Of a DNA stretch of 7,649 nt, positions 1-5,915 are shown one piece after another. Position 1 is the first letter of the stretch; every line of letters starts with the position of its first letter. Position numbers and translations under genes: made by a program. A model generated the notes under the pieces. The model saw only the letters and a program-made list of their open reading frames with translations. It searched no databases and was not told the origin of the DNA. The DNA comes from an uncultured Rhodobiaceae bacterium (lineage in GTDB: Archaea; Thermoplasmatota; Poseidoniia; Poseidoniales; Poseidoniaceae). The stretch covers positions 1 to 7,649 of the forward strand of contig CALDQY010000021.1 of NCBI GenBank assembly GCA_937911445.1, given 5' to 3'.

Positions 1-158
1 ATGTTCATGCCCGAGAACAATCCAATGAGACCGACTGCATGCGCTGTTAGAACATCAACATCGGATTCGACGAGATTCATCCAATGGTTTACAATCACCA
101 ACAATCCGAGAAGCATGGTCAGCAGTGCAACGATTGGCCGCATACCGTTGGGAATCAT
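1..158 (-). CDS. Partial small membrane protein (N-terminus only; gene runs off the left edge)
   Basis: On the minus strand an open frame starts at ATG 158 and is still open at base 1, giving 52 residues. It begins MIPNGMRPIVALLTMLLGLL. Residues about 8-23 form a strongly hydrophobic stretch typical of a first transmembrane helix. A short polar loop with E and D residues follows (about 26-36), and a second hydrophobic, glycine-containing stretch begins near residue 40. A second in-frame ATG at 143 is an alternative start that would place the hydrophobic segment almost at the N-terminus. No strong Shine-Dalgarno site precedes either ATG. A TATA-like stretch at about 182-190 on the minus strand lies about 27 nt upstream of ATG 158, which would suit a leaderless transcript, but this is weak. 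The family is not recognisable from this fragment. It is divergent from rpsL, and the plus-strand frame over the same bases looks like its shadow. Confidence 0.6.
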   Translation of the reverse strand, partial: MIPNGMRPIVALLTMLLGLLVIVNHWMNLVESDVDVLTAHAVGLIGLFSGMN

Positions 159-231
159 GCCTTTACTAACAAGACCTTGTTTATGATGTTATTCTTTTGC
201 ACAGACGGCGGAATCCTGACTTCGATGAAAC

Positions 232-261
232 GGCGACTTGATATATGAAAGCAAAGTCGCC
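232..261 (+). promoter_or_regulatory. Candidate rpsL-operon promoter: TATA-like box inside an inverted repeat
   Basis: An AT-rich TATA-like element, GATATATG, occupies 240-247 and ends 38 nt before the rpsL ATG. It is enclosed by a perfect 8-bp inverted repeat, GGCGACTT at 232-239 and AAGTCGCC at 254-261, separated by 14 nt. Archaeal transcription usually starts about 25 nt downstream of the TATA centre. That predicts a start near base 268 and a short leader that still contains the Shine-Dalgarno site at 275-279. The repeat would then lie upstream of the transcript and act as DNA, for example as an operator. If transcription starts further upstream, it would form an RNA hairpin instead. The repeat is directly visible; the promoter role is inferred. 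Confidence 0.45.
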
Positions 262-274
262 AAAACGCTCGAAT

Positions 275-279
275 GAGGT
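275..279 (+). promoter_or_regulatory. Shine-Dalgarno site of rpsL
   Basis: GAGGT at 275-279 matches the usual archaeal anti-Shine-Dalgarno and ends 6 nt before ATG 286. It decides the start of rpsL: an in-frame TTG at 280 lies immediately after the site, too close to be used. Confidence 0.7.
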
Positions 280-285
280 TTGAAC

Positions 286-714
286 ATGGGTAGAGGACTC
301 TTTGCAGGTGCAAAAATGGCCAAGGACCGTCAAAAGTTTCGTTGGTCTGACCGACGATACAAGAAGCGCATGCTCAAATCTCGTGCGAAGCACGATCCGC
401 TTGCTGGGTCAACCCAAGCCAAAGGCATCGTTGTCGAAAAAGTCGGTATCGAAGCCAAGCAACCCAACTCTGGAATCCGCAAGGCTGTCAAAATCTCACT
501 CATCAAGAACGGTAACAAGCTGACCGCATTCGCTCCAGGCGATGGTGCAATCAACTTCATCGATGAACACGATGAAGTCATGGTCGAAGGTATCGGTGGA
601 CGCATGGGTCGTTCATACGGAGATATCCCTGGTGTCCGTTACAAGGTCATTCAAGTCAACGGCGTATCTCTCGACGAAATGGTTCGTGGACGCAAGGAGA
701 AGCCAGTCCGCTGA
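286..714 (+). CDS. rpsL: Small ribosomal subunit protein uS12 (S12), archaeal type
   Basis: The 142-residue product is a component of the 30S decoding centre, where it contacts the A-site codon-anticodon helix. It is recognised by the archaeal/eukaryotic uS12 signature: an N-terminal basic KDRQKFRWSD block (residues 13-22), KVGIEAKQPNSGIRKAV (52-67) with the decoding loop around KQPNS, AFAPGDGAINFIDEHDEV (81-98), GDIPGVRYKV (112-121) and the C-terminal EKPVR. Its length is normal for archaeal uS12, which carries an N-terminal extension relative to bacterial S12. The start at ATG 286 is set by GAGGT at 275-279 and by the match to archaeal N-termini, which read GLFA just after the initiator. 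A glycine stands after PNS, where many archaeal sequences have alanine; this is a mild change. The stop codon TGA at 712-714 overlaps the Shine-Dalgarno site of rpsG, so the two genes are probably co-transcribed and translationally linked. Confidence 0.97.
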   Translation: MGRGLFAGAKMAKDRQKFRWSDRRYKKRMLKSRAKHDPLAGSTQAKGIVVEKVGIEAKQPNSGIRKAVKISLIKNGNKLTAFAPGDGAINFIDEHDEVMVEGIGGRMGRSYGDIPGVRYKVIQVNGVSLDEMVRGRKEKPVR

Positions 715-718
715 GGTG
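713..718 (+). promoter_or_regulatory. Shine-Dalgarno site of rpsG, overlapping the rpsL stop
   Basis: GAGGTG at 713-718 begins inside the rpsL stop codon (TGA 712-714). It lies 3 nt from ATG 722 and 6 nt from ATG 725. The 6-nt spacing matches that seen at rpsL, so ATG 725 is preferred. Confidence 0.6.
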
Positions 719-724
719 TTCATG

Positions 725-1330
725 ATGTCAGAAGAAGTAGTAGTCGACGACCGTCCTATCGCTGGTATCGGAACGCTTGTCTTTGGCAAATGGGATGCTG
801 CTGAAGTTGTCTGCAACGACCCAGGCCTTGCACCATACGTCAACCTCACAACCGTTGGTGTACCGCACACTGGAGGCCGTCACGCCAACATGTGGTTTGG
901 AAAGTCCAAACTTAGCGTCGTCGAGCGTTACATCAACAAACTCATGCGAACCGGAGCATACACCGGTAAGAAACAGTCTGCAATGAAGGCGTTCGAAAGC
1001 GCTCTTGACGTTCTCGCTGAGCGACGCAAGATGAATCCTCTGCAAATCTTTGTGGATGCGATCTGCAATGCAGCCCCTATGGAAGAAATCACTCGAATCA
1101 AATTCGGTGCTGTTTCGCAACCAAAGGCTGTTGACTCATCTCCATCTCGACGTCTCGATGTTGCCTTGAAGAACCTCGCAAAGGGCGCCCAACAAGGTAC
1201 GCACAAATCCAAGCGAACCCTCCAACAATGCATCGTCAACGAGCTCAACAAGGCTTCCGAAGGTGATGCAACTTCCTTTGCTGTGGCAAAGAAAGAAGAA
1301 GTTGAGCGTATCGCTGCATCCGCTCGATGA
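725..1330 (+). CDS. rpsG: Small ribosomal subunit protein uS7 (S7), archaeal type
   Basis: The 201-residue protein nucleates assembly of the 30S head and lines the E site. Recognisable archaeal uS7 blocks are LVFGKWDAAEV near the N-terminus, VNLTTVGVPHTGGRHA (about residues 39-54), VERYINKLMRTG (66-77), MNPLQIFVDAICNAAP, SRRLDVALKNLAKGA, and a C-terminal KKEEVERIAASAR. The frame remains open upstream into rpsL, but that extension is a shadow of uS12. ATG 725 is chosen over the adjacent ATG 722 because of its better spacing to GAGGTG; the difference is one methionine. It follows rpsL with an 8- to 10-nt gap, in the conserved rpsL-rpsG-EF-2 order. Nothing in the sequence looks truncated or degraded. 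Confidence 0.97.
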   Translation: MSEEVVVDDRPIAGIGTLVFGKWDAAEVVCNDPGLAPYVNLTTVGVPHTGGRHANMWFGKSKLSVVERYINKLMRTGAYTGKKQSAMKAFESALDVLAERRKMNPLQIFVDAICNAAPMEEITRIKFGAVSQPKAVDSSPSRRLDVALKNLAKGAQQGTHKSKRTLQQCIVNELNKASEGDATSFAVAKKEEVERIAASAR

Positions 1331-1342
1331 AACCGCACACGG

Positions 1343-1364
1343 CGACGAATTTCGTCGAAGTTTT
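1343..1364 (+). other. Small hairpin followed by a T run between rpsG and EF-2
   Basis: CGACGAA at 1343-1349 and TTCGTCG at 1351-1357 are perfectly complementary around a single T, so a real stem would be 5-6 bp with a small loop. TTTT at 1361-1364 follows closely. It lies 12 nt after the rpsG stop in the 91-nt gap before EF-2. It could be a weak terminator or attenuator, an RNA processing site, or chance. Archaeal termination depends mainly on U tracts, and this one is short. The rest of the gap holds no clear TATA box. Confidence 0.25.
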
Positions 1365-1409
1365 GCGACTCACTTAAGAACCCCATTCAAGTGGGCGAAA
1401 TGAACCAGA

Positions 1410-1416
1410 CAGGTGG
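1410..1416 (+). promoter_or_regulatory. Shine-Dalgarno site of EF-2
   Basis: CAGGTGG at 1410-1416 contains a GGTG core with 5 nt to ATG 1422. It supports ATG 1422 over the in-frame GTG at 1413, which is itself part of this site. Confidence 0.55.
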
Positions 1417-1421
1417 ACACC

Positions 1422-3629
1422 ATGGGACGAAAAGAAGACAACATCAAAAAGGCAACAGAAGTTATGCACGTTCTTCCACAGATTCGAAATCTGTGCATTG
1501 CTGCGCACATTGATCACGGTAAGACGACACTCTCTGACAACTTGATTGCTGGAGCAGGTATGATGTCCAGCGATTTGGCTGGTGCTGCACGTGTTCTCGA
1601 TTTCGACGAGCAAGAATCTGCTCGTGGAATTACCATTAACGCTGCATCCGCTTCAATGGTTCACGCTGTTGAAGGAACGGACTACCTCATCAACCTCATC
1701 GACACACCTGGCCACGTCGACTTCGGTGGAGACGTTACCCGTGCCATGCGTGCTGTTGACGGCTGTTTCATTCTCGCTTGTGCCGTTGAAGGACCAATGC
1801 CTCAAACTGAGACGGTTGTTCGACAAGCGCTCAAGGAGAAGGTCAAGCCTGTTCTTTTTATCAACAAGGTCGATCGACTCATCAACGAACTTCAGGTCAC
1901 ACCAGAAGACATGATGAGCCGATTCCAAGAGACCATCACCAAGGTCAACAAGCTGATCAAGCAATTCGCTCCTGATGAATTCAAGAAAGAATGGCAAGTC
2001 AGTGTCATGGACGGTACTGTTGCCTTCGGAAGTGCTTACCACAACTGGGGTATCACTATCCCTTACATGAAGAAGTCCGGCGTTACCATGACCGACATCT
2101 TCCAGTACTGTAACGACGAGAAGCAAAAGGAACTTGCACAAGCTGCACCAGTTCACGAAGTTCTTCTTGACATGGCAGTTACCAAACTTCCAAGCCCAGT
2201 CGAGGCACAACCATACCGTATTCCGAATATTTGGACTGGTGACCTCGATTCTTCAATTGGAAAGGCAATGATGGCATGTGACCCAGAAGCAGAACTTGCT
2301 ATGATGATCACAAAGATTTGGATGGACCCACACGCTGGTGAAGTTGCTGTCGGCCGAATTTACTCCGGTGCAATCTCACAAGGTGAATCCGTCTTCGCCA
2401 TCGGAGCTGCAAAGCCAGAACGTGTTCAGCAAGTCAGCATGATGGTTGGTGGTGATCGAATCACTGTACCAAAGGTCGTTGCTGGTAACATTGCTGCAAT
2501 CACAGGTATTCGAAGCGCTGCCGCTGGTGTAACGCTCTCTCGTGACAAGGACTTCACTCCGTTCGAAGCCATTCGTCACTACTCTGACCCTGTTGTTACC
2601 GTCGCCGTCGAGCCAAAGAGCATGAAGGACCTTCCAAAGTTCATTGATGCATTGCGCTCACTCGCAAAGTCTGACGCATCTCTACAAGTCACAACCAACC
2701 AGGAAACTGGTGAAGCATTGCTTGCTGGTATGGGAGAACTTCACCTTGAGATTACCGTCTACCGAATTGAGGAAGAACAGAACATCAAGGTCAGTGTCAG
2801 CCCACCAATCGTTGTTTACCGTGAAGGTGTTCAAGGAAGTAACCGTGGCAACGCTTTCGAAGGTAAGTCGCCAAACCGACACAACCGTTTCTTCTTCGAG
2901 ATTGAAGCACTTCCTGGTGAAGTTGTTAACGCTCTGCGAAACGGTGACCTTGGTGACGGACCTGTTCGAAGCAGTGATGCCAAAGAAACTGGAAACAAAT
3001 TCGGCGAACTCGGCATGGACAAGGACCTGATGCGCAAGATCTACGCCATCAACGGTACCAACGTTCTCGTCAACGATACCAAGGGTATCCAAGGTCTACA
3101 CGAAACCCGTGAGTTGATCATCGAAGCATTCAACGAAGTCTGTAAGAAAGGACCAATCGCTGATGAGCCTGTTCAAGGCATGTTTGTTCGATTGACAGAT
3201 GCAAAGTTGCACGAGGACGCTATCCACCGTGGACCTGCACAGACCATCCCTGCTGTTCGAAACGGAATCAAGGGTGCAATGATGCGAGCCAAGACCGTAC
3301 TTCTCGAGCCAATGCAGAAGGCGTTCGTCTCTGTTCCAAACGACTGGCTTGGTCAAGTCACACGTGAAGTCACCAACCGACGAGGAATCATCGAAGACAT
3401 GCCAAGCGAAGGCGATGTGACAACCGTTGTTGGTGTTCTGCCAATTGCTGAAACATTTGGATTCTCCAACGACATCCGTGCTGCTTCGCAAGGACGAGCT
3501 GTCTGGAACACTGAGAACCTCGGATTTGAGATGCTACCGCCTCAACTCTTCGACAAGGTCGTTGGTGAAATCCGAACCCGTAAGGGATTGAAGCCAGAGC
3601 CAAACCCAGAATCCTACTATGCTGATTGA
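1422..3629 (+). CDS. fusA: Translation elongation factor 2 (aEF-2), ribosomal translocase
   Basis: This 735-residue GTPase drives translocation of tRNA and mRNA after peptide bond formation. GTPase motifs are all present: G1 AHIDHGKT (28-35), G2 RGITI (68-72), G3 DTPGH (94-98), G4 NKVD (148-151) and a G5-like GSA near 202-204. Later domains include the domain II region with MDPHAGEVAVGRIYSG, domain III with TGEALLAGMGELHLEI, and domain IV with LHEDAIHRGPAQTIPAVR. His602 in that last stretch matches the position modified to diphthamide in archaeal and eukaryotic EF-2, so it is the expected diphthamide site. The length is normal and the archaeal rather than bacterial EF-G form is clear. The start at ATG 1422 follows the GGTG-containing ribosome site and gives the usual short archaeal N-terminus. 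It is third in the rpsL-rpsG-EF-2 block. The expected downstream partners EF-1A and uS10 are not next; a MOSC gene follows after 2 nt. Confidence 0.98.
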   Translation: MGRKEDNIKKATEVMHVLPQIRNLCIAAHIDHGKTTLSDNLIAGAGMMSSDLAGAARVLDFDEQESARGITINAASASMVHAVEGTDYLINLIDTPGHVDFGGDVTRAMRAVDGCFILACAVEGPMPQTETVVRQALKEKVKPVLFINKVDRLINELQVTPEDMMSRFQETITKVNKLIKQFAPDEFKKEWQVSVMDGTVAFGSAYHNWGITIPYMKKSGVTMTDIFQYCNDEKQKELAQAAPVHEVLLDMAVTKLPSPVEAQPYRIPNIWTGDLDSSIGKAMMACDPEAELAMMITKIWMDPHAGEVAVGRIYSGAISQGESVFAIGAAKPERVQQVSMMVGGDRITVPKVVAGNIAAITGIRSAAAGVTLSRDKDFTPFEAIRHYSDPVVTVAVEPKSMKDLPKFIDALRSLAKSDASLQVTTNQETGEALLAGMGELHLEITVYRIEEEQNIKVSVSPPIVVYREGVQGSNRGNAFEGKSPNRHNRFFFEIEALPGEVVNALRNGDLGDGPVRSSDAKETGNKFGELGMDKDLMRKIYAINGTNVLVNDTKGIQGLHETRELIIEAFNEVCKKGPIADEPVQGMFVRLTDAKLHEDAIHRGPAQTIPAVRNGIKGAMMRAKTVLLEPMQKAFVSVPNDWLGQVTREVTNRRGIIEDMPSEGDVTTVVGVLPIAETFGFSNDIRAASQGRAVWNTENLGFEMLPPQLFDKVVGEIRTRKGLKPEPNPESYYAD

Positions 3630-3631
3630 GC

Positions 3632-4102
3632 ATGGGTTCAGGATCCATTGCAGGTCTGTTTTCTACGACCGTTGGGGGCGTGCCCAAACCGCGTGTTGAC
3701 GCTCTTGACGTGACAACAAACGGGATTCGCCATGAGATTATTCGTGACAAGAAGCATCATGGTGGAACAGAAAAGGCCGTCTGCCTAATGTCTGTAGAAA
3801 CAGTGGAACACTTACAATCGCTTGGCCATCCAATCCACGGAGGCTCGACTGGAGAAAATATTCTCATGGATGTTCCACAAGCATCGCTCGGTGTTGGTGT
3901 TCAACTAACGTTCAATCAAGTTAAACTTGAAATCACGATGGCGGCACCGCCATGCAAAACAATTGCTGACTCCTTTAGCGGTGGTGATTTCAACCAATTA
4001 TCGAATAAGAAATATCCTGGACAAACCCGCTGGTATGCTCGCGTCCTTAAGGAGGGGTTCATCTACGAGGAAGAGCAAGTAAGCATCAACTCAAACGCTT
4101 GA
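3632..4102 (+). CDS. MOSC-domain protein (YiiM/MOSC family)
   Basis: The 156-residue protein is essentially one MOSC domain. MOSC proteins are related to the C-terminal domain of molybdenum cofactor sulfurase; they bind molybdenum cofactor or carry sulfur, and some reduce N-hydroxylated compounds. Hallmarks visible are KHHGGTEKAV (41-50), HGGSTGENI (69-77), a single conserved-position cysteine C108 in APPCKTI that would be the sulfur or Mo ligand, and a C-terminal RWYARVLKEGFI strand (133-144). There is no N-terminal beta-barrel domain and no fused ferredoxin or reductase, so it is a stand-alone short form. ATG 3632 is 2 nt after the EF-2 stop. An in-frame TTG at 3626 would overlap EF-2 and add two residues. 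No clear Shine-Dalgarno site is seen, so translation may depend on EF-2 termination. Its 3' end overlaps the convergent fusion gene by 17 bp. The physiological substrate cannot be told from sequence. Confidence 0.88.
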   Translation: MGSGSIAGLFSTTVGGVPKPRVDALDVTTNGIRHEIIRDKKHHGGTEKAVCLMSVETVEHLQSLGHPIHGGSTGENILMDVPQASLGVGVQLTFNQVKLEITMAAPPCKTIADSFSGGDFNQLSNKKYPGQTRWYARVLKEGFIYEEEQVSINSNA

Positions 4103-4107
4103 GTTGA
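4086..4107. terminator. Perfect 9-bp hairpin across the convergent gene overlap (possible bidirectional terminator)
   Basis: TCAACTCAA at 4086-4094 and TTGAGTTGA at 4099-4107 form a perfect 9-bp inverted repeat with a 4-nt loop, ACGC. It contains both stop codons: the plus-strand TGA of the MOSC gene (4100-4102) and the minus-strand TGA of the fusion gene (4088-4086). Its symmetry would give the same stem in either transcript, which suits a shared 3' end. No U tract follows on either side, so it is not a classical intrinsic terminator. It may instead protect 3' ends or be a coincidence of the overlap. Confidence 0.45.
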
Positions 4108-5840
4108 AGGTCCGTTAATTCGCGAAGAGCGAGCATTGCAGGGCCATCTGGTAATTGATCAAGACAAGCATGAGCGTGCTGATGATATTCGTTCGCTCTT
4201 TCACGAGCATAAGCGATTGAACCGAGTTCATCCAATGCTGCTATACCATCTTGAACCATTGATTCCGTAGCATCCTCACACTTGCCGAGAACGGCTAATA
4301 AGCGGGACTTGGCTTCTGATTCAGGCATTGAAAGAGCATGAATGACCATGAGTGTCTGTTTTCCTTGGGCGACATCAGATCCTGTTGGTTTTCCAAGCGT
4401 TGCTGAATCGGAGAGGACATCAATGAGATCGTCCATGAGTTGGAAGCATAGACCAACCGAACGACCCCATTCAGCAAGACATTCAATCACTTCATCATCG
4501 GCGCCTGCAACACGTGCTCCTAGCTCAGCACAGATTTGGAACATCACAGCGGTTTTTCCTTCGATCATCTCGATGTATTCATCTTCAGTGACTCGTTCAC
4601 GCGTCTCAAATTCAATGTCCAATTGCTGCCCTTCTGATACACGTCGAACCATCCAGGCGATTCTGTTGACAAGGGATGGTATGTCATGCAACTCGATGTT
4701 TGCAGACATTACCAATCGTTCGAATGCAATCGCAAGCATCGCATCACCTGCATTGATCGCTGTTGGCATATCATACTCAATGTGTACAGCATTACGACCT
4801 CGACGAATTTCATCATCGTCCATGATGTCATCATGGACCAGCGTAAAGTTGTGAATCGTTTCAATAGCAGCACCAATATCGAGAAGACCAGAATGCGTGT
4901 CACCCACAGCACGGCCAACAAGCCATGGGAGCGTTGCTCTCATTCGTTTTCCTCCACCAAGAATCAGGTGCATCATAGCTGCGGCTAGGCGTTCGTGGCG
5001 AGAGGCCGTCAGACTCTCAACGATTCGTTGTTCAATAAACGGCTTGACTTCGTTGATGCTGGTGAGGAGGTTTGCACCTTCTGCATTCGGAAGCATATGT
5101 GTGACATCGCCCATGTCGTGAATCAGTCCATCTTGAAGCGCTTCACATGCCGCTTTATCGCCGATGGCTTTCCACCAGTCTTCGTTCATCAAGCGTGCAG
5201 CGATGCAACGGAACCATGGAGCAATGACATCATCGCTGTCCTGACCAACAAGCATTTCATCCAATTCTTCTGCACTTACCCACTTTACAGCAGATACCTC
5301 ATTCGGATTAGGGTCCAACTCAACATCGGCTTGAATCATCAAGATGTGATCTATTTCACGTTCAATCCAATCAGCGTTCATTCGTGCCGAATAGCGCATC
5401 TTGGTGATGAAATGAAAGTCGTTAATGCTGATGGAATCGGGTGAGATACCTAATTCTTGGTCGAGTTTCCGAATGGCAGCTACCTTGACACCGAGCGCAT
5501 TGTTCTCATCCATCTCCTCTGCGCTCGCAAGTGGGTGGGAACAACATGAATTTGCCCAAACGCTCGGGAAGGTAATCTTGTCATGGGCTCGTTGTTGAAG
5601 AAGCAACTTTCCATCGGAATTGAACAACAAGACGCTGAATGCTCGATGGAGTGAGCCAGATTGATAATGGCTGTCAGCTTTGCTGATTGGACCAACGACA
5701 ACATCGTTTTCATCGACTTGGAGAACAGCTTCTGCCATCATGCTTGCCTGAGTTGAATCGGAGGACTGAGCAGCCATCAATTCCGAAACATCAGTGTCGA
5801 TGTCCGCCTCAGGAACCTCTCCGTTTGCATAGTTCGACAT
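4086..5840 (-). CDS. Bifunctional fusion: type I isopentenyl-diphosphate isomerase + prenyl (geranylgeranyl) diphosphate synthase
   Basis: The 584-residue protein joins two consecutive isoprenoid enzymes. Residues about 41-225 are a Nudix-fold type I IDI (IPP to DMAPP). Visible are the HRAFSVLLFN block (65-74), FPSVWANSCCSHPL (91-104) with the active-site cysteine region C99/C100 and metal-ligand H102, the RKLDQELGI helix (124-132), and E160/E162 in WIEREIDHIL, matching the catalytic and metal-binding glutamates. Residues about 256-584 are a trans-prenyltransferase: GGGKRMR (295-301), first Asp-rich motif DDIMD (337-341), EGKTA (427-431), second Asp-rich motif DDLID (470-474) and GKPTGSD (483-489). 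Phe332, fifth before the first Asp-rich motif, is the residue type known to set C20 length in archaeal type I GGPP synthases, so GGPP is the likely product. GGKRxRP carries Ala in place of Pro at 302. The first 40 residues are acidic and low-complexity; an internal ATG at residue 22 is an alternative start. Both halves look catalytically intact. Upstream by 75 nt lies the IP kinase on the same strand. Confidence 0.95.
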   Translation of the reverse strand: MSNYANGEVPEADIDTDVSELMAAQSSDSTQASMMAEAVLQVDENDVVVGPISKADSHYQSGSLHRAFSVLLFNSDGKLLLQQRAHDKITFPSVWANSCCSHPLASAEEMDENNALGVKVAAIRKLDQELGISPDSISINDFHFITKMRYSARMNADWIEREIDHILMIQADVELDPNPNEVSAVKWVSAEELDEMLVGQDSDDVIAPWFRCIAARLMNEDWWKAIGDKAACEALQDGLIHDMGDVTHMLPNAEGANLLTSINEVKPFIEQRIVESLTASRHERLAAAMMHLILGGGKRMRATLPWLVGRAVGDTHSGLLDIGAAIETIHNFTLVHDDIMDDDEIRRGRNAVHIEYDMPTAINAGDAMLAIAFERLVMSANIELHDIPSLVNRIAWMVRRVSEGQQLDIEFETRERVTEDEYIEMIEGKTAVMFQICAELGARVAGADDEVIECLAEWGRSVGLCFQLMDDLIDVLSDSATLGKPTGSDVAQGKQTLMVIHALSMPESEAKSRLLAVLGKCEDATESMVQDGIAALDELGSIAYARERANEYHQHAHACLDQLPDGPAMLALRELTDLQLKRLS

Positions 5841-5915
5841 AGTAGCCCAAGTGTGTCTTTGTGGAGACGCTACATAGACAGTTCGCTTGGTATCTCAGCA
5901 AATGAATACGAGCAA

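Noticed and set aside
1..186. Plus-strand 61-codon frame at the left edge
   Set aside because: The minus strand over the same bases encodes a clear hydrophobic membrane-protein N-terminus with an ATG at 158. The plus-strand translation has no recognisable features.
542..724. Longer rpsG starting inside rpsL
   Set aside because: The extra 61 codons are an out-of-frame reading of uS12. GAGGTG at 713-718 and family length support ATG 725.
1412..1421. GGTGGACACC near-palindrome covering the EF-2 ribosome site
   Set aside because: The loop would be only 2 nt, too tight for a stable hairpin. The GGTG arm is simply the Shine-Dalgarno core.
4342..5444. Several plus-strand frames of 74-170 codons opposite the fusion gene
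   Set aside because: They lie wholly opposite well-conserved isomerase and synthase motifs, lack recognisable domains, and are best explained as antisense shadows.
5841..5915. Possible hairpin or promoter in the IPK-fusion gap
   Set aside because: Only 4- to 5-bp partial complementarities and no TATA-like box are seen, not enough to call a feature.
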